A stretch of DNA of 64,000 nucleotides from Firmicutes bacterium UBA2058 (GCA_002332905.1 DDAM01000062.1:62001-126000); one strand, 5' to 3'; numbered from the stretch's first letter, positions 1 through 9,164 are shown. Program-made: numbers and translations. The notes: generated by a model from the letters alone, not told the origin.

Positions 1-801
1 AAAATCAACTATTGCTTCTAAATAACCTAGTTTATTGCCTGTATCATATCTTTTACCATCAAAGATATAAGCATACATATCTTGATTTTTCACCAGTTCT
101 AACAGACCATCTGTAAGCTGTATTTCACCTAAAGCCCCAGGAGGTATATTTTCGAGTATGTCAAATATTTCTGGGGTAATTATATACCTTCCTACTATAG
201 CAATATTGCTTGGTGCTTTTTCAATCGGTGGTTTTTCGACTAATCCATTTACCTTATAAATTTTCTCATCAATTTTTGTTCCTGAAACTATGCCGTATCT
301 ATTCACTTCATTTTCTTTTACTGTTTGCACACCAATTATAGATGTTTGGTACTTATCAAACATCCTTGTCATTTGTTTTAAACATGAAACGGAAGAATAG
401 ATTATATCATCTGGAAGTATAACCGCAAAAGGTTCATTTCCAACAAAAGCTTTTGCACATCCAACAGCATGACCTAATCCCTTTGCTTCTTTTTGCCTTA
501 TATAGTGTATATTGGCTAAGTTAGTGATATCCCTAAGTTCTTTAAGAGCATCTACTTTATTAGTATTTTCTAATAAATTTTCAAGCTCTGGTAAATTATC
601 AAAATGATCTTCTATAGCTTTTTTATGTCTGCTAGTTATAATTAATATATCTTCTATTCCTGCTTCTACTGCTTCTTCAATAACATACTGAAGGGCTGGC
701 TTGTCTACAATAGGAATCATTTCCTTAGGTATAGACTTTGTTGCAGGCAATAGTCTTGTACCAAAGCCTGCAGCAGGGATAATAGCTTTTTTAATTTTCA
801 T
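1..801 (-). CDS. galU: UTP--glucose-1-phosphate uridylyltransferase (3' end cut by window edge)
   Basis: Makes UDP-glucose from glucose-1-phosphate and UTP for envelope glycans. The visible 267 residues begin MKIKKAIIPAAGFGTRLLPA, the nucleotidyltransferase nucleotide-binding loop, and go on through KSIPKEMIPIVDKP, GLGHAV and a YIF-DGKRYDTG segment near the sugar-binding end, all typical of bacterial GalU. The family is about 290 residues, so only some 25 C-terminal residues are missing beyond base 1. The start is the ATG at 801, preceded on the minus strand by GAGGTTGAG. It lies downstream of mreB on the same strand, separated by a palindromic intercistronic module (802-893). Confidence 0.95.
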   Translation of the reverse strand, partial: MKIKKAIIPAAGFGTRLLPATKSIPKEMIPIVDKPALQYVIEEAVEAGIEDILIITSRHKKAIEDHFDNLPELENLLENTNKVDALKELRDITNLANIHYIRQKEAKGLGHAVGCAKAFVGNEPFAVILPDDIIYSSVSCLKQMTRMFDKYQTSIIGVQTVKENEVNRYGIVSGTKIDEKIYKVNGLVEKPPIEKAPSNIAIVGRYIITPEIFDILENIPPGALGEIQLTDGLLELVKNQDMYAYIFDGKRYDTGNKLGYLEAIVDF

Positions 802-893
802 CTCAACCTCTCATTATGCCGATGTCTTGACAGACATTGTAGTGGCATCATAAAATATAAGTGTGAAATGCCTTTTTTTCACACTAAATCGTC
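802..893 (-). repeat. Intercistronic palindromic module, copy A (mreB-galU)
   Basis: Two stem-loops in transcript order. The first is GTGTGAAA...TTTCACAC (861-884), starting soon after the mreB stop. The second is GATGCCAC...GTGGCAT (about 815-848), with an extra inner hairpin (ATGTCT/AGACAT, 822-836). It runs directly into the galU ribosome-binding site. Same family as copies B-K. Confidence 0.8.
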
Positions 894-895
894 AT

Positions 896-1927
896 TTATA
901 TTTGTCTGTAATCTTTTCTTATATCATCAGTTAATAAAGTATCACTTAATGTATCTAAATGTTCTAATGACTTACCTGTTCCTTTGGCTACACATGAAAT
1001 AGCATCATCAGCTATATTTGTTGTTACTCCTGTTCTTTTCGAAATTAGTTTGTCTAATCCGCCAATTAAAGAGCCCCCGCCTGTCATAACTATGCCTCTT
1101 TCACTTATATCAGAAGCTAATTCTGGTGGAGTTTTTTCAAATACAGAGTGAACTGCGTCAGCTATAGCTGTAACAGTTTCTTCTAATGCTTCTAGCATAT
1201 CTGATGAAGATATTGTAATGTTTTTAGGAAGTCCAGTAACTAAGTTTCTTCCTCTTACTTCCATAAACTTTTCTTCTTCAACGGGGAATGCTGTACCTAT
1301 ATTTATTTTTAAGTCCTCTGCACTTCTTGATCCAATCATCACGTTATATTTTTTACGTACATATCTTACTATAGCCTCATCACATTTGTCGCCGGCTATC
1401 TTAATTGATTTGCTAACAACTATTCCACCTAATGAAATAACTGCTATATCAGTTGTACCTCCACCTATGTCAATTATCATATGACCTGTAGGCTTTGATA
1501 TATCAAGTCCAGCACCAATTGCAGCAGCTACTGGTTCCTCTATTAAATATGTTTTTTTCGCACCTGCGTTGTTGCTTGCTTCTAAAACAGCTCTTTTCTC
1601 TACTTCCGTAACTCCACTAGGCACACAAACAATTACTCTTGGTTTCATTAATGACGCACCAGTAGCTTTCTTAATAAAATATTTTAACATTTTTTCAGTT
1701 ATATCAAAGTCAGAAATGACACCATCTCTTAACGGTCTTATAGCAACAATATTGCCAGGTGTTCTTCCTAACATTTTTCTTGCTTCTTCTCCTACTTCTA
1801 ATATTTTATTAGTATTTTTGTCTATAGCTACAACTGATGGCTCTTGCATTACGATTCCTTTTCCACGTATGTACACTAATACGCTAGCAGTACCAAGGTC
1901 TATTCCTATATCAGCTCTTATACCCAT
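896..1927 (-). CDS. mreB: Rod shape-determining protein MreB/Mbl family
   Basis: Actin-like cytoskeletal ATPase that guides lateral cell-wall synthesis at the inner face of the membrane. It has 343 residues, the usual length. The phosphate-1 motif DIGIDLGTASVLVYIRGKG is near residue 6, the phosphate-2 motif MIIDIGGGTTDIAVISLGG near residue 150, and the adenosine motif MTGGGSLIGGLD near residue 285. EEPVAAAIGAGLD is also a family hallmark. The sequence does not separate MreB from its paralogues Mbl and MreBH. A strong promoter lies upstream (2004-2032), and galU follows, so the two envelope genes are probably cotranscribed. Confidence 0.93.
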   Translation of the reverse strand: MGIRADIGIDLGTASVLVYIRGKGIVMQEPSVVAIDKNTNKILEVGEEARKMLGRTPGNIVAIRPLRDGVISDFDITEKMLKYFIKKATGASLMKPRVIVCVPSGVTEVEKRAVLEASNNAGAKKTYLIEEPVAAAIGAGLDISKPTGHMIIDIGGGTTDIAVISLGGIVVSKSIKIAGDKCDEAIVRYVRKKYNVMIGSRSAEDLKINIGTAFPVEEEKFMEVRGRNLVTGLPKNITISSSDMLEALEETVTAIADAVHSVFEKTPPELASDISERGIVMTGGGSLIGGLDKLISKRTGVTTNIADDAISCVAKGTGKSLEHLDTLSDTLLTDDIRKDYRQI

Positions 1928-2003
1928 TATCTTACCTCCACGATTTTATCTAATGATATATGTTATATATTTAATTTCACAATTTTAAGTTACTAACTAT
2001 AAT

Positions 2004-2032
2004 ATTATACATAAAATTTAAAATAATTTCAA
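2004..2032 (-). promoter_or_regulatory. Sigma-A-type promoter for mreB-galU
   Basis: On the minus strand, TTGAAA (2032-2027), a 17-base spacer, then a perfect TATAAT (2009-2004), about 80 bases before the mreB start. Confidence 0.7.
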
Positions 2033-2103
2033 TTTGTTTTTTTACAACATATTTTAGCATGTATACTCATAATATATTATTATCAAAACTTAAAGGTGAT
2101 ATT

Positions 2104-3120
2104 ATGGTATTTAAAATAAAAATTCAAAACTTAATAATTATTGCTTTACTTGTTATTACAATCTTTATATCTTCATTTGTATACTATGATCAAAATTTAG
2201 CAAATACAGTTTCAGCAACAGATAAAAAGTTTATAAAATATGTAGAATTTAATGTCCCTTATTCTCTAATGGATTACGCACTTAAATGTGATGTTAAATC
2301 TCATAGCACTGAAAATAAACTTAATTGGATTGAGCTAATAGCATACTTAGCATCTAAATATGGCGGAGAGTTTTCAAAGTACAAGGCAAAGCATCTAGAT
2401 GCGCTTATTGCTAAGCTTAATAAGGGCAGTACTATGGAAGAATTAACAAAAGATATGAAGTACTATAATTATTATCTGGAGGCATATACAGCTGTTTTAG
2501 GTGGATTAGTTGGTGAATATGAAATAGAGCAACCAGTAAAAGATGAGCCCGGCAAGAAGGTATGGGTAAAAAAATATGGATTAATGGGATTTTCACCAAT
2601 TGCAAAGGGCTATGACTACAGCCACTACGACGATTTTGGCGATTCAAGAAGCTATGGCTATAAAAGAAAACACTTAGGAAATGATTTAATAGGTCAGGTA
2701 GGTACGCCAATAATTGCTGTTGAAGGTGGAGTTGTAGAGGCTTTAGGCTGGAACAGATATGGTGGTTGGAGAATTGGAATTAGAAGCTTTGATAAAAAAA
2801 GATATTATTATTACGCACATCTTAGAAAAAATTTTCCTTATAAAAAATCTCTCGAAGTGGGAAGTGAGGTTAAAGCTGGAGATGTTATCGGGTATTTGGG
2901 AAGAACAGGCTACAGTGATACAGAAAATACCAATAACCTTACTACTCCGCACTTGCACTTTGGGATACAACTAATATTTGATGAGTCGCAAAAAGAAAGT
3001 AATAATGAAATATGGATAAATGTATATAACTTAGTTCGTTTGTTAAATAGAAACAAATCAGAGACAGTAAAAAATTTAGAAACTAAAGAATATAATAGAG
3101 TTTATGATATAAAATATTAG
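2104..3120 (+). CDS. Secreted M23-family metallopeptidase (LytM-like)
   Basis: Predicted cell-wall endopeptidase of 338 residues. An N-terminal hydrophobic helix (about residues 8-27, LIIIALLVITIFISSF) acts as a signal or membrane anchor. The C-terminal half holds the zinc-site motifs of peptidase family M23: HLGNDLIG (H-x3-D), YYYYAHL and TPHLHFGIQ (HxH). The start is the ATG at 2104 because AAAGGTGAT sits just before it; an in-frame ATG at 2059 has no such site. It is divergent from mreB, consistent with a role in wall remodelling, though M23 proteins also act in sporulation. The middle region (about residues 40-180) is not recognised. Confidence 0.85.
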   Translation: MVFKIKIQNLIIIALLVITIFISSFVYYDQNLANTVSATDKKFIKYVEFNVPYSLMDYALKCDVKSHSTENKLNWIELIAYLASKYGGEFSKYKAKHLDALIAKLNKGSTMEELTKDMKYYNYYLEAYTAVLGGLVGEYEIEQPVKDEPGKKVWVKKYGLMGFSPIAKGYDYSHYDDFGDSRSYGYKRKHLGNDLIGQVGTPIIAVEGGVVEALGWNRYGGWRIGIRSFDKKRYYYYAHLRKNFPYKKSLEVGSEVKAGDVIGYLGRTGYSDTENTNNLTTPHLHFGIQLIFDESQKESNNEIWINVYNLVRLLNRNKSETVKNLETKEYNRVYDIKY

Positions 3121-3391
3121 TCGTGAAAATCGTAGTAACAATAATATATTGGTAAGTGAAATCTTAGTAGAGTGATGTTTCTTCGACATACTTTTGATGT
3201 AAATTTAAGGTGAGCAATAAATATAAAAAAAGTTTCTGTCTCCGCAACAAGATTTACCTTGATTTTTGTAAGGAGGGTAAATCTCGTTGAAGTCGCATAA
3301 ACATTTTTTATCTGCTCCACTTCACTCAGATTCGTAATAAAAGTGTATCGAAGTAATATATGTCTACTATGTTATTAAACTAAATTCCTGT
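3121..3391. other. Unassigned 270-base spacer with a 13-bp hairpin
   Basis: No gene can be supported here. The stretch is less AT-rich than neighbouring spacers and contains an inverted repeat, AACAAGATTTACC (3246-3258) with GGTAAATCTCGTT (3276-3288). It is not followed by a T-run, so it is not a clear terminator. It may be a decayed sequence or an intergenic repeat. Confidence 0.4.
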
Positions 3392-3419
3392 TTGCTTTTT
3401 TATACAGTTATGTTATAAT
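3392..3419 (+). promoter_or_regulatory. Extended -10 promoter for the MATE gene
   Basis: TTGCTT at 3392-3397, 16-base spacer, then TATAAT at 3414-3419 preceded by TGT (extended -10), about 40 bases before the start codon. Confidence 0.55.
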
Positions 3420-3460
3420 ATATGGTACTGTTTTTTACGAATCAACTAAGGAGAAAATTA

Positions 3461-4810
3461 ATGGGAGAAATTAGAGAAAATAAAATGGGCAATACGCCTA
3501 TGCTTAAGCTTATTGTTTCAATGTCATTGCCTGCTATGTTTTCAATGCTTGTTCAATCGCTATACAACATAGTAGATAGTGCGTTTGTTGCTCAATTAGG
3601 AGAAGAAGCATTAACAGCTGTATCATTGGCATTCCCTATACAAATACTTATAATATCTGTTGCAGTAGGTACTGGAATTGGTCTTAACTCACTTGTGTCA
3701 AGAAGACTTGGTGAAAAAAATCAAGCAGAAGCAAATAGTGCAGCGACACATGGAATTTTACTTGGATTGTTCAGTGGTATAGTTGTCGCCATACTTGGAC
3801 TTTTATTTACAAGATTTTTCTTCGAATGCTTCACTAATGATAAAAAAATGATAGATATGGGTTATAGCTATATTATTGTTATAACAACATTATCTTTTGG
3901 TTCTTTTGTTCAAATTAATATCGAAAAAACCCTACAGGCAACTGGAAATATGATTTATCCTATGATATTTCAGCTAACAGGAGCTATAACTAATATTATA
4001 CTTGACCCTATAATGATATTTGGATTATTTGGATTTCCTAAACTTGGAGTATCAGGAGCAGCTATTGCCACAGTTATTGGTCAGATTTTTGCTATGTTAC
4101 TTTCATTATATGTAGTGTTTAAGAAAAGTCATGCAGTTCACATTACTTTTAAAGGATTTAAGCTTAATTCTAAAACAATTAAGAATATATACGCAGTTGG
4201 ATTTCCATCAATGGTGATGCAATCGATAGGTTCAGTACTTATTGTTGGTCTTAACTCAATATTAATAACATTTTCAGATGCTGCAGTATCTGTTTTAGGT
4301 ATATATTACAAGCTTCAATCATTTATATTTATGCCGGTGTTTGGTTTAACTCAAGGTGTAATGCCTATAATGGGTTATAACTATGGAGCAAAAAATAAAC
4401 ACAGACTTTTATCAGCATTAAAAATAGGCAGTATAATAGCCATATTAATAATGCTACTTGGAACTATATTATTTATAAGTATTCCTGATAAGTTATTGAT
4501 GATATTCAACGCATCAGAACAAATGTTAGAAATTGGTGTTAAAGCACTTAGAACTATTTCATTATGCTTTGTTCCTGCTGCCATTGGAATTATGTTCTCA
4601 ACATTATTCCAAGCTATAGGTCAAGGACATAAAAGTTTGTATATTTCTATTTTAAGACAGCTAGTAGTTATTTTACCTGTAGCGTACCTATTATCAAAGA
4701 TAGGCTTATACTATATATGGTATTCATTCCCTATAGCAGAGGTATTTTCGTTAATGGTAAGTGTAATATTCTTATCATTAATATATAAAAAAACAATAAA
4801 AAAATTGTAG
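3461..4810 (+). CDS. MATE-family multidrug/cation antiporter
   Basis: A 449-residue polytopic membrane protein of the MATE family, which exports drugs or metabolites in exchange for Na+ or H+. The N-terminal MGNTPMLKLIVSMSLPAMFSML is the standard opening of clostridial MATE proteins, followed by about 12 hydrophobic helices. PALEXP-like features are seen in the SLYNIVDSAFVAQLGEEALTAV region. The start is ATG 3461, eight bases after AAGGAG; the in-frame ATG at 3422 overlaps the promoter region and lacks an RBS. Monocistronic, with its own promoter and a strong terminator. Substrate unknown. Confidence 0.9.
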   Translation: MGEIRENKMGNTPMLKLIVSMSLPAMFSMLVQSLYNIVDSAFVAQLGEEALTAVSLAFPIQILIISVAVGTGIGLNSLVSRRLGEKNQAEANSAATHGILLGLFSGIVVAILGLLFTRFFFECFTNDKKMIDMGYSYIIVITTLSFGSFVQINIEKTLQATGNMIYPMIFQLTGAITNIILDPIMIFGLFGFPKLGVSGAAIATVIGQIFAMLLSLYVVFKKSHAVHITFKGFKLNSKTIKNIYAVGFPSMVMQSIGSVLIVGLNSILITFSDAAVSVLGIYYKLQSFIFMPVFGLTQGVMPIMGYNYGAKNKHRLLSALKIGSIIAILIMLLGTILFISIPDKLLMIFNASEQMLEIGVKALRTISLCFVPAAIGIMFSTLFQAIGQGHKSLYISILRQLVVILPVAYLLSKIGLYYIWYSFPIAEVFSLMVSVIFLSLIYKKTIKKL

Positions 4811-4812
4811 AT

Positions 4813-4844
4813 AAAAATGCGCGTTTTAAAAAGCGCATTTTTTT
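4813..4844 (+). terminator. Rho-independent terminator after the MATE gene
   Basis: Perfect 10-bp stem AAAAATGCGC/GCGCATTTTT (4813-4822 with 4833-4842), ending in a T-run, three bases after the stop codon. Confidence 0.9.
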
Positions 4845-4850
4845 ATTTTC

Positions 4851-4879
4851 TTGACAAAATTTAGATAAAATAATATACT
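4851..4879 (+). promoter_or_regulatory. Sigma-A promoter for the CNNM/CBS gene
   Basis: Perfect TTGACA (4851-4856), 17-base spacer, TATACT (4874-4879). Confidence 0.8.
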
Positions 4880-4938
4880 ATCACCTGTACAACTTTATGC
4901 TGTTGTAACATTTTTTAACAAAAGGAGATTTTAAAATT

Positions 4939-6288
4939 ATGGAACCTGATGGTGGGTTATGGATTTATATCATCCTACTACTCTTTCTCATCTTAACAAA
5001 TGCATTTTTCGCAATGAGCGAATTAGCAGTGATTTCACTAAATGATGGTAAGCTTAAAAAAATGGCAAGCAATGGAGATAAAAAGGCAAAAATGCTTGTA
5101 AAGCTAACAGAAGAGCCTTCAAAATTTCTTGCTACAATTCAAGTTGGTGTTACAATTTCAGGATTTTTAGCGTCAGCGGTAGCAGCTGATACTTTCACAG
5201 AATATATTGTGGACTTCTTTAGAAATTATAATGTAAATCCTGCTACAGTAAAAGCAATATCACTTGTAGTAATAACTTTTCTACTTTCTTATTTTACATT
5301 AGTCCTTGGAGAGTTAGTTCCAAAGAGATTGGCAATGCAAAACTTTGAAAGAATTTCTTTTAGAGTCGCTAGAGTACTTTCTATAATTTATAAAATAGAA
5401 AAACCACTTGTTGCTCTGTTATCAGCTTCTACAAATGGTATACTTAGACTTCTAGGTATTGACCCTAATCAAAGACAAGAAGAAGTAACAGAAGAAGAAA
5501 TTCGAATGATGATTGATGTAGGAAATGAAAGTGGAACAATAGAACAAAGCGAAAAAGATATGATACATAATATATTTGATTTTGACGACAGAATAGTTGA
5601 TGAAATTATGACTCATAGAACTGAAATAACAGCTATAGATATCGACACAACTTTAAATGAAATTATAGATATAGCACTTGAAGAAGGTTATTCGAGAATT
5701 CCCGTATATGACGATGACCTAGACAATATCGTAGGTATACTTTATATTAAGGACTTATTAAAATTAGTTCTTGAACAATCGACAGAAAACTTTCGCGTAA
5801 CAGATTACATGCGTTCAGCTTTGTATATTCCTGAAACAAACAGATGTAAAGATTTATTTCATGAGTTCCAAAAATCTAAAATTCAGATGGCAGTCATAGT
5901 GGATGAATATGGCGGAACATCTGGTATAGTAACTATGGAGGATTTAATTGAATCTATAGTTGGAAACATTCAAGATGAATATGATGATGAAGAAGAGGAA
6001 ATAACACTTATTTCCGATAATTTATATAAAATAGATGGTATGTTTGCTTTAGATAAAATTGAAAGAATATTTAATATTAAATTTTCTGAAGATGAAGATT
6101 ATGATTATGATACTATAAGCGGATATATAACTGGATATTTAGGAAGAATTCCTTTAAAGGATGAACATCCAGTAGTAACAGTTGACAATGTAGACTTTAC
6201 AGTACTTAACGTAGAGGAACATAGAATTACAGCTGTCCAAGCACTCATAAAACCTGTAGAAAAAACTGATGAAGATATAGATGAATAG
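4939..6288 (+). CDS. CNNM/CorC-family transport protein with CBS pair (hemolysin C-like)
   Basis: A 449-residue membrane protein. The N-terminal CNNM (DUF21) domain has about four membrane helices (residues 1-190) and the signature MSELAVISL and LGELVPKRLA. A tandem CBS domain follows (about 205-335, with HRTEITAID and VDEYGGTSGIVTMEDLIESIVG), then a C-terminal CorC/HlyC domain (about 355-440). Family members export or control Mg2+ and related cations; the old hemolysin label is historical. AAAGGAG lies 12 bases upstream of the ATG. Own promoter and terminator. Confidence 0.9.
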   Translation: MEPDGGLWIYIILLLFLILTNAFFAMSELAVISLNDGKLKKMASNGDKKAKMLVKLTEEPSKFLATIQVGVTISGFLASAVAADTFTEYIVDFFRNYNVNPATVKAISLVVITFLLSYFTLVLGELVPKRLAMQNFERISFRVARVLSIIYKIEKPLVALLSASTNGILRLLGIDPNQRQEEVTEEEIRMMIDVGNESGTIEQSEKDMIHNIFDFDDRIVDEIMTHRTEITAIDIDTTLNEIIDIALEEGYSRIPVYDDDLDNIVGILYIKDLLKLVLEQSTENFRVTDYMRSALYIPETNRCKDLFHEFQKSKIQMAVIVDEYGGTSGIVTMEDLIESIVGNIQDEYDDEEEEITLISDNLYKIDGMFALDKIERIFNIKFSEDEDYDYDTISGYITGYLGRIPLKDEHPVVTVDNVDFTVLNVEEHRITAVQALIKPVEKTDEDIDE

Positions 6289-6320
6289 AAAACTTCCTAT
6301 AAATGTAGGAAGTTTTTTTA
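6289..6320 (+). terminator. Terminator after the CNNM gene (possibly bidirectional with nagA)
   Basis: Stem AAAACTTCCTA/TAGGAAGTTTT (6289-6299 with 6306-6316) followed by T-runs. On the minus strand it follows the nagA stop at 6329, so it may serve both genes. Confidence 0.85.
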
Positions 6321-6328
6321 TTTTTTAT

Positions 6329-7438
6329 TTATTTGAATTTATGTCCATTTTTATATACGCTTAATATATTTAAATCCTTATCACATACAATAAAATCAGC
6401 TTTTAGCCCAACCTTTATACAACCAATTTCATTTTCCATATTAATTGCCTTTGCAGGAATACTAGTTGCACTTCTTATGGCATCCTCAAGTTTTATACCT
6501 ATTTTAACTAAATGTTTAATTCCATCAAATAAAGTATTCACTGAACCCGCAATTGTCCCGTTACTTAGTGTTGCTTTTTTATTTTCTACTGTAACATCTA
6601 GTCCACCTAATGAATATTTTCCATCCCCTAATCCACAAGCAGATATAGAATCTGATATCATGATAATTTCATCAGAAAAGCCACGGTATAAACCTTTTAA
6701 TATAGAATCATTAACATGTATTCCATCACATATTAATTCCTTGTATAAGGGGTATTCTAATGCAGCACCTATTAAAGATGGTGTCCTATGATGCATTGCT
6801 TCCATTGCATTAAAAAGATGGGTAACATTTTTTACATTCATTTTGATTGCTTTTTTCGCCTCATCTATATTGCAATTTGTGTGTCCCATAGAAATTAAAA
6901 ATTTATCCTTTGAAAAATTGACAAGCTCATTAAAGCCCTTTAATTCTGGAGCAACAGTCATAAGCCTTATATGCTTTTTTGATAAATTATAAAGCTTTTC
7001 TGCTAAATCTATATCTATATTTCTAATATTTTTCTCATTATGTGCACCCTTTTTTTCTTTACTTATAAAGGGACCTTCTAAATGAATTCCTAAATAAGGA
7101 CTATTTTCATTGATATTTTCTATTATTTTAGGAATCTGTTTTTCATACTCATCTTCACTAATAGTAACTAAGGTCGGAAGCAGACATGTAGTTCCGCTTT
7201 TTATATAAAATTCAGACATTTTTTTCATATTATCACTACTTGCATCACTAAAATCAAAACCTATAGCACCATGAGTATGAATATCTATAAGACCTGGCAA
7301 TAGAAAACAATTTTCTAAGCAAATTTCACTTTCGCCTTCAACTTTTTCTTCTAAACTAACAAATCTTCCATTATTAATTTGTAAATCAATATTTTTAAAA
7401 CTATCCTCTAAAAAAATTGTTGAACCCTTAATTATCAT
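6329..7438 (-). CDS. nagA: N-acetylglucosamine-6-phosphate deacetylase
   Basis: Amidohydrolase of 369 residues that removes acetate from GlcNAc-6-P, the first committed step of amino-sugar catabolism. Metal and substrate motifs are in order: IDIHTHGAIGFDF (about 52), HLEGPFISKEKKGAH (about 127), SMGHTNCNIDEA (about 183), VTHLFNAMEAMHHRTPS (about 205), CDGIHVND (about 238) and the catalytic Asp in IISDSISACGLGDG (about 257). ATG is preceded by AAAGGATAGAAA. It is last in the cutC-ROK-nagA operon, with an intercistronic module between the ROK gene and nagA. No nagB (GlcN-6-P deaminase) is visible in this window. Confidence 0.95.
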   Translation of the reverse strand: MIIKGSTIFLEDSFKNIDLQINNGRFVSLEEKVEGESEICLENCFLLPGLIDIHTHGAIGFDFSDASSDNMKKMSEFYIKSGTTCLLPTLVTISEDEYEKQIPKIIENINENSPYLGIHLEGPFISKEKKGAHNEKNIRNIDIDLAEKLYNLSKKHIRLMTVAPELKGFNELVNFSKDKFLISMGHTNCNIDEAKKAIKMNVKNVTHLFNAMEAMHHRTPSLIGAALEYPLYKELICDGIHVNDSILKGLYRGFSDEIIMISDSISACGLGDGKYSLGGLDVTVENKKATLSNGTIAGSVNTLFDGIKHLVKIGIKLEDAIRSATSIPAKAINMENEIGCIKVGLKADFIVCDKDLNILSVYKNGHKFK

Positions 7439-7440
7439 TT

Positions 7441-7537
7441 TCTATCCTTTCATTATGCCACGCAGTGGCATCACAAAATAAAATGAAAAATCGTTTTTTG
7501 ATTTTTCCATAGTGTGAAATGTTATTTTATTTCACAC
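7441..7537 (-). repeat. Intercistronic palindromic module, copy B (ROK kinase-nagA)
   Basis: Full three-hairpin form. GTGTGAAA...TTTCACAC (7512-7537) overlaps the end of the ROK gene. GAAAAATC...GATTTTTC (7485-7507) is the middle stem. ATGCCAC-gca-GTGGCAT (7455-7471) leads into the nagA RBS. Confidence 0.85.
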
Positions 7538-8418
7538 TTTCTCCGTAAAGTATTATAGCAAGCACCCATAAGACCAGCTGAGTTTCCTAGCATTGCCGGT
7601 AATACAACTACATCCCTATACCCAGATAATATTGAATTTTTCAGTCTCTTGTTAATTTCGTCTATGATGTATTTTTGTCTCATTATACCACCGCCAAGAA
7701 TTATCGCTGGTGGATTAAATATATGTACAACTGTTACAAGACCATATATAATTTCATCAATCCACATATCTATTTGTTCTTTTATCTTTAAATCACCCTT
7801 ACTAAATGCATTAAACACATCTTTACCATTTTTAATACTAAAGTTAACTTGCCTGCAATTTTCAACAAGAGCTTTAGTAGAAGCATAGTCATTATAGCAT
7901 CCATACAAACCGCATACGCATTTTTTACCATGAAGATGAGTTACTGTATGACCTATTTCACCTGCAAAGCCATTTTTGCCACCATAAACCTGTTTATTTA
8001 TTACTATTGCACCACCGATACCTGTACCATATGTTAAGCAAATAAAATCATTATAATCCTTTCCAGCACCAAAATGTGCTTCTCCAAGTGCTGCTGCATT
8101 AACATCATTAAGCACCCATACAGGTTTATTATATTTAAGCTCATACATCTCCTTAAGCTTAGTACCCGTATAGTTTGGAATTCCGTTGCTGGAAAGTATG
8201 ATAACGCCTTTTTCTTCATCTACAAGTCCTGCTGTACTAATACCTATACCATCTATTTCTGAATTATAATAATCTATACGATCTTCTAATATACTTAAAA
8301 TACCATCTCTTCCTGGTTCAGGGTATGAGTGTTCTTCAAGATTGCATAAGCCTTTATCTTCATTAACTATCGCACTCTTTATAAGTGTTCCTCCAATGTC
8401 AAACGCTAATATTTTCAT
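7522..8418 (-). CDS. ROK-family sugar kinase
   Basis: A 298-residue ROK protein. The N-terminal ATP-binding motif is LAFDIGGTLIKSAI, and the catalytic Asp lies in the WVLNDVNAAALGEA region. The sugar-binding GEIGH is followed by the ROK zinc motif CVCGLYGC (about residues 163-170). There is no N-terminal helix-turn-helix, so it is a kinase, not a repressor. Placed between cutC and nagA, it most likely phosphorylates GlcNAc or ManNAc to provide NagA's substrate; specificity is inferred from context. Its ATG shares an A with the cutC stop (TAATG). Its last codons, ending CEIK, are encoded by the first hairpin of the downstream module. Confidence 0.88.
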   Translation of the reverse strand: MKILAFDIGGTLIKSAIVNEDKGLCNLEEHSYPEPGRDGILSILEDRIDYYNSEIDGIGISTAGLVDEEKGVIILSSNGIPNYTGTKLKEMYELKYNKPVWVLNDVNAAALGEAHFGAGKDYNDFICLTYGTGIGGAIVINKQVYGGKNGFAGEIGHTVTHLHGKKCVCGLYGCYNDYASTKALVENCRQVNFSIKNGKDVFNAFSKGDLKIKEQIDMWIDEIIYGLVTVVHIFNPPAIILGGGIMRQKYIIDEINKRLKNSILSGYRDVVVLPAMLGNSAGLMGACYNTLRRKCEIK

Positions 8419-9155
8419 TATAGCCTTCCCCCTATATCTACTATATTTCTAATAATAGCACTGTTAGCTTTTTTATACTCACCTTGCTTAGGAGCAACCG
8501 TTCCTGTAAATAATATGCTCTCATGATTAGCTGAAGCATCAATTAGATTTTCAAAGGCTGATGTATGTACCCAGTCACAGCTAGTTTTTTGCCATAATTC
8601 CTCTATATTATGTGCTCTTATATTCCCCGCTGGTAAGATTTCAATACCTTTTAGTGCAATTATCTCTTTTATATTTTGTGCCCCTTTAATTGCTGTTTTT
8701 TCTTTACCTGCTGTTAAAATTCTGCTAATTCCGATTTCCTTTAGCTTATTTACAGCCTCTACCAAAGGTGTTATTGAAACATCAAAAGCCTTATGAAACA
8801 CAGTATCACATCTTTTATTAACCATTTCGCACATTTTTTTAGTCCTATCAAAGTCTATAGACCCATCACTATTTAAAAAACCAAAAACTAAAGCATCAGC
8901 ACCATTTTGTATGAAAATTTCACCATCTTTGAGCATTAACTCAAATTCATCATTTGTATAACAAAAGCCACCTTCTCTTGGACGAATCATAACTGCAACC
9001 TCAAGGCTTGTATTCTCTTTAGTTAATAAAAATGAACCTAAAGATGGAGTCAATCCACCAAAAAACAAATCCGAGCACAATTCAACACGATTTGCTCCAC
9101 CCTTATATGCCTCTAAAGCATCCGCATATGAACCACAGCAAACTTCTATTTTCAT
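8418..9155 (-). CDS. cutC: CutC-family TIM-barrel protein
   Basis: A 245-residue CutC-family (PF03932) protein with all family signatures: MKIEVCCGSYADALEAYKGG at the N-terminus, ELCSDLFFGGLTPS, MIRPREGGFCYTNDE (about 77-91), FHKAFDVS (about 119), a variant ILTAGKEKTA (LTSG in most members) and LPAGNIRAHNI. The name comes from an E. coli copper phenotype later attributed to the MicL sRNA inside that gene, so the copper role is doubtful. Here it leads an operon with a ROK kinase and NagA, which suggests a step in amino-sugar or cell-wall-sugar salvage. That step is inference. RBS GGAGGAATAA precedes the ATG. Confidence 0.88.
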   Translation of the reverse strand: MKIEVCCGSYADALEAYKGGANRVELCSDLFFGGLTPSLGSFLLTKENTSLEVAVMIRPREGGFCYTNDEFELMLKDGEIFIQNGADALVFGFLNSDGSIDFDRTKKMCEMVNKRCDTVFHKAFDVSITPLVEAVNKLKEIGISRILTAGKEKTAIKGAQNIKEIIALKGIEILPAGNIRAHNIEELWQKTSCDWVHTSAFENLIDASANHESILFTGTVAPKQGEYKKANSAIIRNIVDIGGRL

Positions 9156-9164
9156 TTATTCCTC

